From NCBI GenBank assembly GCA_965242685.1, contig OZ251487.1, forward strand, positions 744,001 to 808,000: a stretch of 64,000 bases of DNA. The letters run 5' to 3'. Positions 16,895-25,870 of this stretch are shown here, piece after piece. Each line of letters begins with the position of its first letter. The stretch's first letter is position 1. This DNA comes from G965215055 sp965242685 (GTDB taxonomy: Bacteria > Pseudomonadota > Gammaproteobacteria > UBA4575). The notes beneath the pieces are model-generated. The model saw only the letters and a program-made list of their open reading frames with translations. It was not told where the DNA came from and did no database searches. The position numbers and the translations under genes were made by a program.

Positions 16895-17443
16895 TCACAG
16901 GCGATTGCGTCGGGATTGCCTATCGGTGCGGAACGAATGCCCCCGCCGGTCGCACCAGGACAGCCACTTGAACAGAAACCGATTCATCCGCCAGCGTTGC
17001 AGCAGACACGAGGCGCCGTTGCGATCAAAGGTACGAAAGCGGCTATTTCGGTAGTAGCAGAATTGCGGCAATACCTCTACCTGCAACGAATCGTAGTAGA
17101 TCTTCAGCTTGATGTCGGGATACGCCCGCCGCCCGCCGGTCTTGGCATCCGGGAAGTAGTGTGTCAACGCAATCGTGGCCGTATCTTTCGTCCGGACAAG
17201 GGTTCGCAGGTGCAAATCCATACAACCGGCCACCCGCGACACGGCCACCGACGGCATGGTCTTTCTGTCGCCGCAAAGTTTGCGAATACGGATGTAGTTT
17301 GCCTCATACATTTCCATCACGCCGGCGAAGGAATTGGGAAAGGGAGGCGTCGGTACATGCCGCGGCCGAAGGATATTTTTCTCCGCGGGAATGACTTCCC
17401 GAGAGGGATGTAGCGCTGTCGGTGCAGAGGTGTTCGCTTTCAT
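16895..17443 (-). CDS. DUF1249 family protein (YqiB-like)
   Basis: 182 residues from ATG 17443; an in-frame GTG at 17461 is possible. The family core is FAGVMEMYEANYIRIRKLCG, KLKIYYDSLQVEVLPQFCYY and MNRFLFKWLSWCDRRGHSF, which lines up with E. coli YqiB. The N-terminal 40 residues are not part of the domain. Cytosolic protein of unknown function in gammaproteobacteria. First core gene after the defence region. Confidence 0.85.
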   Translation of the reverse strand: MKANTSAPTALHPSREVIPAEKNILRPRHVPTPPFPNSFAGVMEMYEANYIRIRKLCGDRKTMPSVAVSRVAGCMDLHLRTLVRTKDTATIALTHYFPDAKTGGRRAYPDIKLKIYYDSLQVEVLPQFCYYRNSRFRTFDRNGASCLLQRWRMNRFLFKWLSWCDRRGHSFRTDRQSRRNRL

Positions 17444-17504
17444 AAGACCGACATTATACACCCGAACCGCCCGCCGCCGCTTGCAGATTTACAGGCGCGC
17501 GAAG

Positions 17505-17969
17505 TTATTTTTTATCCGATGGCTCCGATGACTTCAGGGGATCAAACGCCCGTACATATAACCGCAACGCATAAAACTGGTTCGCATCCACCGCATCCTT
17601 GAAGATAACGGCCTTGAAGGTCTTGTTATCGATGCCAAACACGAGCAGCGCAGCATAGCCGAATTGCAAGTCCGCATCCCTCAGTTGCGCATGATACACC
17701 GCCCCGCCCCGCATCTCGATCCAGCAAAGTTCCATCGCATCGGAAATTGTAATTTTTACGATGGAATCACTCGTCTTAAGCAATGCGTAGCGTGCGGTCA
17801 GCCTGGCGCCGCTTGCCAGGCACACCACGCCGGCGGCAACCTTTACCCAAACCGGGGCAGCGATCAACGCCAGCGATACGATGGCCAGCCCGTGGATGAA
17901 AATGAGACCGAGCGACAGCATCGGCGACGGCCGCAACGTGAGGCTCAGGTTAGGTACGGATGTGTTCAA
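17505..17969 (-). CDS. ygfX: YgfX/CptA-like inner membrane protein
   Basis: 154 residues, TTG start at 17969 overlapping the sdhE stop. Two close membrane helices at about 18-57 (LGLIFIHGLAIVSLALIAAP, VKVAAGVVCLASGARL) precede a soluble C-terminal half (ITISDAMELCWIEMRGG onwards). Size, hairpin topology and position directly after sdhE fit E. coli YgfX (CptA), a membrane protein linked to sdhE and reported to affect cell-shape proteins. Last gene of the sdh operon. Confidence 0.82.
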   Translation of the reverse strand: MNTSVPNLSLTLRPSPMLSLGLIFIHGLAIVSLALIAAPVWVKVAAGVVCLASGARLTARYALLKTSDSIVKITISDAMELCWIEMRGGAVYHAQLRDADLQFGYAALLVFGIDNKTFKAVIFKDAVDANQFYALRLYVRAFDPLKSSEPSDKK

Positions 17970-18180
17970 TCACCTTGTTGATGTTCCGGTCGGGTGACGT
18001 CTTGCGTCCGGTGAGCAGGGCGTACAACTCCGGATCCTGCATTTCGAGCATCGTTTCAAATGCCCGTTGTACTTCGGCAGAGGCACTTCGGTAGTGCCTG
18101 TCCATGAATCCTTGCAGCAACAAGTCAAGTTCACGGGTACCGCGCCGACAGCGCCACGTCAATTTATGCAGATTTTCCAC
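17950..18180 (-). CDS. sdhE: Succinate dehydrogenase flavinylation factor SdhE
   Basis: 76-residue YgfY/SDH5 family protein that promotes covalent FAD attachment to SdhA. The family signature WRCRRGTRELDLLLQGF (E. coli WACRRGMRELDI) is at residues 9-25, followed by MLEMQDPELYALLTGRK. Start is GTG 18180, inside the sdhB 3' end; the stop lies inside ygfX. Translationally coupled with both neighbours. Confidence 0.92.
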   Translation of the reverse strand: MENLHKLTWRCRRGTRELDLLLQGFMDRHYRSASAEVQRAFETMLEMQDPELYALLTGRKTSPDRNINKVIEHIRT

Positions 18181-18967
18181 CCGGCGCGACTTTTCTCCCG
18201 GCGATCAGCTTCTTGATCTCGGCGATGGATTTTGCCGGATTCAAACCCTTAGGGCACGTGTTCGTGCAATTCATAATCGTGTGGCAACGGTAGAGCTTGA
18301 AGGGATCTTCCAGTTCATCCAAACGTTCGGCGGTGGCCTCGTCACGGCTATCGGCGATCCATCGGTATGCCTGGAGCAATGCGGCGGGACCGAGATAGCG
18401 GTCGCTGTTCCACCAATAGCTGGGACAACTGGTGGAGCAGCAGGCGCACAGGATGCACTCTTCAAGGCCTTCAATCTTTTCCCGATCCTCTTTCGATTGC
18501 AGCCGCTCGCGCCCTTCCGGAGGTGCGGTTTGCGCCTGTATCCAAGGCTTGATCGAGGCGTATTGCGCGTAAAACTGCGTCAAATCCGGCACCAGATCCT
18601 TGACTACCGGCATGTGCGGTAAGGGATGGATCTTCAAGGTCCGCTTGCAGTCGCTGATGCTCTTGGTGCAGGCCAGCGTGTTGCTGCCGTTTATGTTCAT
18701 CGAGCACGACCCGCATATCCCTTCCCGGCAGGAACGGCGAAAGGTCAACGTCGGGTCAATCTCATTCTTTATCTTTATCAGGGCATCCAATACCATCGGC
18801 CCGCACGTGTCGATCTCCACTTCGTAGCTGTCCATACGCGGGTTCTCATCGCGATCAGGGTCGTAGCGATACACGAGAATCTTTCTTATATTTTTCCCTT
18901 TACTATCTGTTTTATAAGCCTTTCCCGGCTTTACGACTGAATTGGAAGGAAGTGTAAATTGTGCCAT
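18164..18967 (-). CDS. sdhB: Succinate dehydrogenase iron-sulfur subunit SdhB
   Basis: 267 residues. Carries the [2Fe-2S] ligands in RRSCREGICGSCSMNING and a downstream Cys, and the two cluster motifs CILCACCSTSCPSYWW and CHTIMNCTNTCPKGLNP for [4Fe-4S] and [3Fe-4S]. Passes electrons from the SdhA flavin to quinone in complex II on the inner face of the membrane. The gene starts 15 bp after sdhA and overlaps sdhE. About 30 residues longer than E. coli SdhB, with the extension at the N terminus. Confidence 0.97.
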   Translation of the reverse strand: MAQFTLPSNSVVKPGKAYKTDSKGKNIRKILVYRYDPDRDENPRMDSYEVEIDTCGPMVLDALIKIKNEIDPTLTFRRSCREGICGSCSMNINGSNTLACTKSISDCKRTLKIHPLPHMPVVKDLVPDLTQFYAQYASIKPWIQAQTAPPEGRERLQSKEDREKIEGLEECILCACCSTSCPSYWWNSDRYLGPAALLQAYRWIADSRDEATAERLDELEDPFKLYRCHTIMNCTNTCPKGLNPAKSIAEIKKLIAGRKVAPGGKSA

Positions 18968-18982
18968 CGGTTGTCCCCTTTT

Positions 18983-20773
18983 TTAATATACCCGGGTCTT
19001 GGGATGTATCACTTCGGTGTCTTCGCTATAGGTGTATAGATGCACGGGACGATAGCCTATTTTCACCTTGCCTTCACAGTCGATTGAGGTCAAGGTGTGT
19101 TTCATCCAGTTTTCGTCGTCCCGTTCGGGGTAATCCTCGCGTGCCTGGGCGCCGCGGCTTTCCTTCCTGTTCAATGCCGCCAAGGCCGTGGCCAGTGCCT
19201 GCGGAAGCAGGTTCGTCAGCTCCAGGGTTTCAACCAGATCGGTATTCCAAACCATAGAACGATCCGTCACCTTGAGATCGTCCATCTGCTTGAATAGCTC
19301 CTCAAGTTTGACCAACCCTTCCCCGATCAGCTCGCCCGTCCTGAATACGGCGACGTGGCGTTGCATGGTCTTTTGCATCTCCAGGCGTAACTCTGCGGTA
19401 GGCGTGCCGCCGTCCGCATGGCGAAGTCGATCAAATCGGCCCAACACTTCATCGATTGCGCCATTCTTCAACGGGGCATGGGGGCGATTCGGGGTGATCA
19501 GCTCGGCGGCGCGCAAGGCGGCGGCCCTGCCGAATACGACCAGATCAAGCAATGAGTTGGAACCCAAACGGTTTGCGCCGTGCACCGATACGCACGCGGC
19601 CTCACCGACGGCCATCAGCCCCGGAATGGCGGTGTCGGCATCGTCGCCTTGTGACGTGACCACCTCGCCATGGTGGTTCGTGGGGATACCGCCCATGTTG
19701 TAATGCACCGTCGGCAATACGGGGATAGGCTCTTTGGTAACGTCCACTCCGGCAAAGATGCGGGCAGATTCGGCATTCCCCGGAAGTTTTTCGTTGATCA
19801 GGTCGGCGCCCAAGTGTTCAAGGTGTAGGTAGATGTGATCCTTCTCTTCGCCTACCCCGCGCCCCTCGTTGATCTCGATGGTCATGGAACGGCTGACCAC
19901 GTCCCGCGAGGCAAGGTCTTTGGCATTCGGTGCGTAACGCTCCATGAAACGCTCGCCTTCCGAGTTCGTCAGATACCCCCCCTCCCCGCGCACGCCTTCG
20001 GTAATCAGGCAGCCCGCGCCGTAAATACCGGTCGGGTGAAACTGTACGAATTCCATATCCTGTAACGGCAGCCCCGCACGCAATACCATCGCATTGCCGT
20101 CACCCGTGCAGGTATGCGCCGAGGTGCAGGAAAAATAGGCGCGTCCATAGCCGCCGGTGGCAAGCAGTACCAGATGAGCGCGAAACACGTGCAACTCACC
20201 GGTGGCCAGGTCCCACGCCACTACGCCCTTGCAGGCGCCGTCGTCATCCATCAGCAGGTCGATGGCGAAGTATTCGATAAAAAATTTGGCATCATGCTTC
20301 AGGGACTGCTGGTAGAGCGTATGCAGGATCGCATGTCCGGTACGGTCGGCGGCGGTACAGGTGCGCTGGGCGATGCCCTCCCCGTAATGCGTGGTCATAC
20401 CCCCGAAGGGGCGTTGATAGATACGGCCGTCATCGGTACGCGAAAAGGGTACGCCGTAATGCTCAAGCTCCACCACCGCGGGGATCGCCTGACGACACAT
20501 GTACTCAATAGCATCCTGATCGCCCAGCCAATCCGAGCCTTTGACGGTGTCGTACATATGCCAGCGCCAATCATCTTCCCCCATGTTTGCCAGTGCCGCG
20601 CTCATGCCCCCCTGTGCGGCAACGGTATGGCTACGCGTAGGAAAGACTTTGGTGATACACGCGGTGGAAAGGCCGCCGACCGCCATGCCCAAAGTCGCCC
20701 GCAACCCGGCGCCGCCGGCGCCCACAACGATCACGTCGTGGTGATGTTCGATCAGGTTATATGCCTTACCCAC
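18983..20773 (-). CDS. sdhA: Succinate dehydrogenase flavoprotein subunit SdhA
   Basis: 596 residues from GTG 20773, 2 bp after the sdhD stop. A longer open frame back to 20977 is the antisense of sdhD and is rejected as coding. Contains the FAD-binding HDVIVVGAGGAGLRATLGMA, the flavin-linking His in FPTRSHTVAAQGG, and active-site segments HPTGIYGAGCLITEG, GEGGYLTNSEGERFM and VHGANRLGSNSLLDLVVFGR. Oxidises succinate to fumarate in the TCA cycle. Confidence 0.97.
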   Translation of the reverse strand: MGKAYNLIEHHHDVIVVGAGGAGLRATLGMAVGGLSTACITKVFPTRSHTVAAQGGMSAALANMGEDDWRWHMYDTVKGSDWLGDQDAIEYMCRQAIPAVVELEHYGVPFSRTDDGRIYQRPFGGMTTHYGEGIAQRTCTAADRTGHAILHTLYQQSLKHDAKFFIEYFAIDLLMDDDGACKGVVAWDLATGELHVFRAHLVLLATGGYGRAYFSCTSAHTCTGDGNAMVLRAGLPLQDMEFVQFHPTGIYGAGCLITEGVRGEGGYLTNSEGERFMERYAPNAKDLASRDVVSRSMTIEINEGRGVGEEKDHIYLHLEHLGADLINEKLPGNAESARIFAGVDVTKEPIPVLPTVHYNMGGIPTNHHGEVVTSQGDDADTAIPGLMAVGEAACVSVHGANRLGSNSLLDLVVFGRAAALRAAELITPNRPHAPLKNGAIDEVLGRFDRLRHADGGTPTAELRLEMQKTMQRHVAVFRTGELIGEGLVKLEELFKQMDDLKVTDRSMVWNTDLVETLELTNLLPQALATALAALNRKESRGAQAREDYPERDDENWMKHTLTSIDCEGKVKIGYRPVHLYTYSEDTEVIHPKTRVY

Positions 20774-20775
20774 GT

Positions 20776-21147
20776 CTACAGGGAAATTTTTAACAGTGCC
20801 AGAATACCGATGATGGCCGACAGAATACAGAGCAGGTTCATCACTACCAATGCAGTCGTCTTCAACCGCCCCCCGACATAATCTTCGATGATGACCTGCA
20901 AACCGAGCTGAGTGTGGTAAAACGTGATCACGATAAACAGGACGAGGAACACGGTCACGGACGGCGTTTGCAGCCATTCGGTCACCGCCGCGTGGCTAGC
21001 GCCGTTCAACATGGCAAACGTAAAGGCAAGCCAGAGCGAAAGCGGCACCAGGGCAACCGCCGTAAGCCTCTGTAACCACCAATGATACGCGCCCTTCTTG
21101 ACGGTGCTTGCGCCGGAAGCCTTTGATGAAAGCGGTGGTTGCGACAT
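20776..21147 (-). CDS. sdhD: Succinate dehydrogenase membrane anchor SdhD
   Basis: 123 residues from ATG 21147, one base after the sdhC stop. Three membrane helices are visible (LTAVALVPLSLWLAFTFAML, VTVFLVLFIVITFYHTQ, ALVVMNLLCILSAIIGILAL), with the family motif FYHTQLGLQVIIEDYV; the His is a likely haem ligand. Anchors complex II with SdhC and helps form the quinone site. Confidence 0.94.
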   Translation of the reverse strand: MSQPPLSSKASGASTVKKGAYHWWLQRLTAVALVPLSLWLAFTFAMLNGASHAAVTEWLQTPSVTVFLVLFIVITFYHTQLGLQVIIEDYVGGRLKTTALVVMNLLCILSAIIGILALLKISL

Positions 21148-21148
21148 A

Positions 21149-21547
21149 TCAGCCTTTATACCCGTCGCACGCACAAGCTACCCACCAGACCGCCACGGTC
21201 AGCAAAATGGCGAAAACCAGCACCGCAATCCCCGAATACTTGGTTGCGGCCTTGCCGAAACCATAGCCGGCGTCCCAGACCAGATGGCGTATACCGTTGA
21301 ATAGATGCAGAAAGAGGGCAATCGTCCACAGAAACAGTAAAATTTGACCGGGCACACTGGCCATGTAGCCATACACGACCATGTACGCCTCTCGCCCCAT
21401 GGCGATGGCAACAAGCACCCCCGTCAACAGTAAGACGCCGACGGCAAGGGCCACCCCCGTAATACGATGGAGAATGGAGATCACCATTGCCAAGGGCCAG
21501 CGATAAATCTGTAGATGCGGCGACAGCGGTCTTGTCGAATCAGCCAT
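21149..21547 (-). CDS. sdhC: Succinate dehydrogenase cytochrome b556 subunit SdhC
   Basis: 132 residues from ATG 21547 (MADSTRPLSPHLQIYRW); upstream in-frame codons to 21592 are not needed. Typical SdhC features are RPLSPHLQIYRWP, ISILHRITGVALAVG with the quinone/haem-region SxxHRxTG, and HLFNGIRHLVWDAG with a second conserved His. Three membrane helices. First gene of sdhC-D-A-B-sdhE-ygfX. Confidence 0.95.
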   Translation of the reverse strand: MADSTRPLSPHLQIYRWPLAMVISILHRITGVALAVGVLLLTGVLVAIAMGREAYMVVYGYMASVPGQILLFLWTIALFLHLFNGIRHLVWDAGYGFGKAATKYSGIAVLVFAILLTVAVWWVACACDGYKG

Positions 21548-21690
21548 ACTTGTCCTTTCGGTTGCGGGCAAGCCTTGCCCGTATACTCTCAACGTATAAA
21601 ATAGTTTTATTCCCGTTCAAATACTACCTGATTGACTGAATATTAAACAATATCAACAATACGCGTATAGACTGTAAGGGAGTAAGTTTG

Positions 21691-21716
21691 CGGTATATAT
21701 CACTCGAAATATACCG
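21691..21716. promoter_or_regulatory. Inverted repeat between divergent sdhC and ygfZ
   Basis: CGGTATAT (21691-21698) and ATATACCG (21709-21716) form a perfect 8-bp inverted repeat with a 10-bp centre, in the 209-bp divergent intergenic region. A plausible operator for an unknown regulator. It is AT-rich enough that chance cannot be excluded. Confidence 0.4.
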
Positions 21717-21756
21717 ATATTTATTTCATAATATACTGGAATATAAGTGAATTATC

Positions 21757-22803
21757 ATGCACCAAAAATGGCTTGAACTGGTAACCGAACAAGGCGCGAT
21801 CATCGACGAAGGCCAAGTGATCGCCTGGCGCGACCGTGAGTCGGCGGCCTATTCCATTGACGATACCTGCCTGTGCGAACTCTCGCCCCTGGGTCTGATC
21901 GGGGCAGATGGAGAAGACGCACAAAACTTTTTACACGGTCAATTCACGAACGACCTCAACCAGGTCACACCATCGGTCAGCCAACTCAGCAGCTACTGCA
22001 ACCCCAAGGGCAGGATGCTATCCATCTTTCGTATTTATCGAGACGACGACGGCTATCACTTGGTGCTGCCTCGAGGGGTGATCGAGGCCACGATCAACAA
22101 ACTTAATATGTTCAAGCTCATGGCCAAGGTCGAGATCGATGATGAATCCGATCAACGGGTCATCTTCGGCGTCGCCGGGCCGGCCGCCGAGTCCATATGC
22201 GGCGATTCGGGGGTATCCATCCCCGCCAAGATCAACGGCTGCGCACATGGCGAAGGGGTAACGCTGATCCGGCTATTCACGGGTGAACATACCAGAATCC
22301 TACTGATCGCCAAGATTGATCCAGGCATTTCCCTGTGGAAACGGCTTTCCGCAAAGCTGCCTGTCGTCACCTCCGGCCTATGGGACTTGTACGACATCCA
22401 CGACGGCATTCCACAAATCACCGCCGCAACCAGCGAGGCCTTTACCCCGCAGATGACTAACCTGGAACTGATTGAAGGAGTCAGTTTTAGTAAAGGCTGC
22501 TATCCGGGCCAGGAAGTCGTTGCACGCACGCATTATCTCGGCAAACCCAACCGGCGCATGTATCGGATCGACGTCGCCGGCGAAGACGCCCCGAAGCCGG
22601 GCACCAATATCTTCTCACCCAAAGAAGCCGGCCAGCCGGTCGGCAAGATCGTTATTGCGCAACAGACGCCGGCAGGCCACTCGTCGGCATTGGCGGTGCT
22701 GAGAACGGCAACGGCAAACGATGAAGAAGACCTGCACTTGGGTGACGTAACGGGGCCGAAGATCTCGATACAACCCCTGCCCTATTCGCTGGAAGCGGGA
22801 TAG
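21757..22803 (+). CDS. ygfZ: tRNA-modifying/Fe-S maintenance protein YgfZ
   Basis: 348-residue GcvT-like folate-binding protein that supports the activity of some Fe-S enzymes such as MiaB. The diagnostic KGCYPGQEVVAR (family K-G-C-[YF]-x-G-Q-E) is near residue 246. The N-terminal half has the aminomethyltransferase-like FLHGQFTNDLNQ and YCNPKGRMLSIFRIYR. ATG 21757. Divergent from the sdh operon, an arrangement that fits a link to Fe-S enzyme function. Confidence 0.93.
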   Translation: MHQKWLELVTEQGAIIDEGQVIAWRDRESAAYSIDDTCLCELSPLGLIGADGEDAQNFLHGQFTNDLNQVTPSVSQLSSYCNPKGRMLSIFRIYRDDDGYHLVLPRGVIEATINKLNMFKLMAKVEIDDESDQRVIFGVAGPAAESICGDSGVSIPAKINGCAHGEGVTLIRLFTGEHTRILLIAKIDPGISLWKRLSAKLPVVTSGLWDLYDIHDGIPQITAATSEAFTPQMTNLELIEGVSFSKGCYPGQEVVARTHYLGKPNRRMYRIDVAGEDAPKPGTNIFSPKEAGQPVGKIVIAQQTPAGHSSALAVLRTATANDEEDLHLGDVTGPKISIQPLPYSLEAG

Positions 22804-22821
22804 AACCCCGCCGCCATCATA

Positions 22822-23073
22822 TCATTCAGCCTCAGCCAGTGCCCTTTGGTACAGCTTGTCAAATTCCTCGTCCTTCGAATACTGACGCACATCCGCCGGC
22901 ACGTGCGCTTTACGATACCAGTAATCGGCATTGTCCATGTCCCCTCCCAAGCGATGGATATGCGCATGAATCAGACAGGACAACTCGTCCTTACAGGGCT
23001 GAATGAGTTTGTGCGAGGTCTCCAGGTCTCCCTCTCTAATTAAGTCAAGTATTTTCAAGTGGTTACACTGCAT
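22822..23073 (-). CDS. Conserved small protein, TPR-like, unknown function
   Basis: 83 residues from ATG 23073. Helical, with LSCLIHAHIHRLGGDMDNAD and NADYWYRKAHVPADV resembling a half tetratricopeptide unit; similar short proteins occur in proteobacteria. No signal peptide or membrane segment. It follows lysS by 10 bp in the same orientation, so it is probably the last gene of the prfB-lysS unit. No function assigned. Confidence 0.7.
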   Translation of the reverse strand: MQCNHLKILDLIREGDLETSHKLIQPCKDELSCLIHAHIHRLGGDMDNADYWYRKAHVPADVRQYSKDEEFDKLYQRALAEAE

Positions 23074-23083
23074 AATCAAGATT

Positions 23084-24565
23084 TTATTTCGGCTTCAGAT
23101 GCGGAAATAGTATCACGTCTCGGATGGTCTGCGAGTCGGTTAGCAGCATCACCAGACGGTCGATGCCGATCCCCTCGCCCGCCGCCGGCGGCAGCCCGTA
23201 TTCCAATGCTCGAATGTAGTCTTCATCATAGTGCATGGCCTCTTCATTCCCGGCATCCTTTTCCGCCGCCTGCGCCCTAAAACGTCGCGCCTGTTCTTCG
23301 GGGTCGTTCAACTCCGAGAAACCATTGGCGATCTCCCGCCCGCCGACAAAAAACTCAAAGCGGTCGGTAACGGCGGGGTCGGCGTCATTGGTGCGCGCCA
23401 GCGGTGAGACCTCTGTCGGGAATGCGGTGATAAAGGTCGGCGTCCTGAGCCTTTTTTCAACGCCCTTCTCAAAGATCTGCATATGCAGCTTGCCGATCCC
23501 GTAGCTTTCCTTCACTTCAACCCCTATCTTTCCGGCAAAGGCCCTCAGGTCTTCCAGGTTGTCCAGGTTCGTTGCGGTCAACTGCGGGATAAAATGCAGA
23601 ATGGATTCCTTCAACGTCATACGCGCAAACGACTTGCCGAAGTCATACTCCTCATCGCCGTATCTAACCGTAGTATCCTGCAAGATCTCTTCACAAAGCT
23701 CGCGCAACATGTTTTCGGTCAAGTCCATCAGGTCGCGATAATCCGCATAGGCCTGGTAGAACTCCAACATGGTAAATTCCGGGTTATGTCGGGTCGACAG
23801 CCCCTCATTGCGGAAACTGCGATTGATCTCAAAGACGCGCTCCATCCCCCCCACCACCAGCCGTTTCAGATATAGCTCGGGCGCAACCCGCATATACAAG
23901 GGCATATCCAGGGCGTTATGGTGCGTGACAAAGGGCTTCGCCGCGGCGCCGCCCGGTATGGCCTGCATCATCGGCGTCTCCACCTCTACAAACCTACGTT
24001 TATGTAAAAAATCCCGTAGGTAGTGAATGACGCGGGTACGCGTCTCAAACACCCGGCGCGATGTCTCGTTCATGATCAGATCGAGATAGCGGCGGCGATA
24101 ACGCTTTTCCACATCCGTCAAACCGTGAAATTTCTCCGGCAGGGGGCGAAGCGACTTGGTGAGTAGGATCGGCGGCACCGACAGCCGCACCCTTATAAAA
24201 AGATCACCCGTGCGCGATTTCCGCACGTATCCTTCCACCCCGACGATATCCCCGATATCCCAGCCATCCGTCTCTTTCTCATAGGGAGCGTCTTTTTGAA
24301 GATAGGCTTGTATACGTCCGGTCACGTCCTGTAACACGATAAATCGTCCGCGGCGCGCCGTGATGCGCCCCGCAACCTTCACAATCTTTTTCAGGCCTTC
24401 AAGCTCTTCCCTGGATCTTTCGCCAAACGTATCCTGTAAATCCTGTGCGTAGCGGTCCCGGCGAAAATGGTTGGGAAAGGCGTTGCCGTGCGCGCGCAGG
24501 CCCTCCAATTTTGCACGCCGGCGGGCAGTCAGTTTATGTTCGTCTTGTCGATCCTTGTCCGCCAT
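23084..24565 (-). CDS. lysS: Lysyl-tRNA synthetase, class II
   Basis: 493 residues. N-terminal OB-fold anticodon-binding domain (VKVAGRITARRGRFIVLQDV), class II motif 1 around HKRRFVEVETPMMQ, motif 2 FEINRSFRNEGLSTRHNPEF, and motif 3 AAGEGIGIDRLVMLLTD. Charges tRNA-Lys. Starts 3 bp after the prfB stop, as in the E. coli prfB-lysS pair. Confidence 0.97.
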   Translation of the reverse strand: MADKDRQDEHKLTARRRAKLEGLRAHGNAFPNHFRRDRYAQDLQDTFGERSREELEGLKKIVKVAGRITARRGRFIVLQDVTGRIQAYLQKDAPYEKETDGWDIGDIVGVEGYVRKSRTGDLFIRVRLSVPPILLTKSLRPLPEKFHGLTDVEKRYRRRYLDLIMNETSRRVFETRTRVIHYLRDFLHKRRFVEVETPMMQAIPGGAAAKPFVTHHNALDMPLYMRVAPELYLKRLVVGGMERVFEINRSFRNEGLSTRHNPEFTMLEFYQAYADYRDLMDLTENMLRELCEEILQDTTVRYGDEEYDFGKSFARMTLKESILHFIPQLTATNLDNLEDLRAFAGKIGVEVKESYGIGKLHMQIFEKGVEKRLRTPTFITAFPTEVSPLARTNDADPAVTDRFEFFVGGREIANGFSELNDPEEQARRFRAQAAEKDAGNEEAMHYDEDYIRALEYGLPPAAGEGIGIDRLVMLLTDSQTIRDVILFPHLKPK

Positions 24566-24568
24566 GAC

Positions 24569-25664
24569 TCAAACTCCGCTTTTCAGGCTCGCCTCGATAA
24601 ATCGGTCAAGGTCGCCGTCTAGTACCGCCTGGGTATTACCCGTCTCTACCGAGGTGCGTAAATCCTTGATACGGGACTGATCCAACACGTAGGAACGAAT
24701 CTGGCTGCCCCAACCGATATCGGCCTTGCTGTCCTCGACGGCCTTCTGTTCCCCGCGGCGCTTCTGAATTTCCAGTTCGTAGAGCTTCGCCTTGAGCTGC
24801 TTCATTGCCACATCCTTGTTCTTGTGTTGGGAGCGATCGTTCTGGCATTGTGTCACGACGCCGGTAGGCAGATGGGTAATGCGTACCGCCGATTCCGTTT
24901 TGTTGACATGTTGTCCGCCGGCGCCGCTGGCACGGTACACATCGATACGCAAATCCGCCGGATTGAGTTCTACGTCAATGTCGTCATCGACTTCGGGCGA
25001 CACGAATACGGCGGCAAAAGAGGTGTGCCGACGATTCCCCGAGTCAAACGGCGACTTGCGCACCAGACGATGCACGCCGGTTTCGGTACGCAGCCAGCCA
25101 AATGCATAATCGCCTTCAAACTTAATCGTTGCACTTTTGATGCCGGCAACTTCGCCCGGAGATACCTCGATCAACTCGGTACTGAAACCCTTTCGCTCCC
25201 CCCAACGCAAATACATACGTAACAACATTTCCGCCCAGTCTTGTGCCTCGGTGCCCCCCGAGCCGGCCTGAACGTCCAGAAAGGCGTGATTGGCGTCCAT
25301 TTCACCGGCAAACATACGGTGAAATTCCAGCTTGGCAACATGCGATTCAAGTTGTTGCAAGTCATTTTCAATAGCCTGCAAGGTCTCCCCGTCGGCCTCT
25401 TCTATGGCCAAGGCCAACAGCTCATCGGCTTCGGCGATCCGATCTTCAGTCCCCTCGATTGTGGTTACCACTGCTTCAAGTCTGGCGCGCTCCCTGCCAA
25501 GCGTCTCTATAAGATCGAGCCGATTCCAGTTGTCGGGGTGTTCCAACTCTCGGTTGATTTCGTCAAGGCGTTCACGCTTGCCGTCATAGTCAAAGATACC
25601 CCCTGAGACCATCGCAGCGAGCTTGTAAATCCTCTATCAACTTTTGTATAGTACTAGTTTCCAT
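24569..25664 (-). CDS. prfB: Peptide chain release factor 2, programmed +1 frameshift
   Basis: RF2 terminates at UGA and UAA. A short first frame from ATG 25664 (METSTIQKLIEDLQARCD, then GLRGYL) reaches an in-frame TGA at 25592-25590. Slipping +1 at CTT TGA C continues as DYDGKRERLDEINRELEHP into the 345-residue body. GGQ is present in ASGAGGQHVNKTESAVRITH. The stop-recognition region and RSQHKNKD are normal. The intergenic order with lysS is ancestral, but recJ, adjacent upstream in E. coli, is here 11.5 kb away beyond a glycosyltransferase cluster. Confidence 0.97.
25587..25602 (-). promoter_or_regulatory. RF2 autoregulatory frameshift signal
   Basis: On the minus strand the sequence is AGGGGGTATCTTTGAC: a Shine-Dalgarno-like AGGGGG, the slippery CTT, and the poor-context stop TGAC. 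This is the classical arrangement in which low RF2 favours the +1 shift and more RF2 synthesis. Confidence 0.95.
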
Positions 25665-25822
25665 GTTTTCCTTTCCCAAAGCGTGTACAAACGTGCACAT
25701 ATAATAGAATAAAGACAAATAAATAGTTTAAGGGAATAACATACAATTTACCGCAGGATGAATCAGAATCACCGTACTGAACCATCCGCATAAAAGCCAC
25801 CGACTCTCAAACTATTGATACT

Positions 25823-25850
25823 CCCCCCCCCCCCCCCCCCCCCCCCCCCC
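25823..25850 (+). repeat. 28-nt poly-C tract at the start of a glycosyltransferase gene
   Basis: An uninterrupted run of 28 C. Upstream is TTG ATA CTC (25815-25823), matching the TTG start of the paralogue at 41988. With 28 C the TTG frame runs into a stop at 25884-25886, and with 29 or 26 C it would enter the glycosyltransferase frame. Paralogues have only short C runs (5-6) at this spot. Exact length could be an assembly artefact. Confidence 0.9.
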
Positions 25851-25870
25851 GCAGCTTTTCGCCAAGTAAT

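Noticed and set aside
20774..20977. N-terminal extension of SdhA back to 20977
   Set aside because: It is antisense-frame translation of sdhD; homology to SdhA begins at GTG 20773 (GKAYNLIEHHHDVIVVG).
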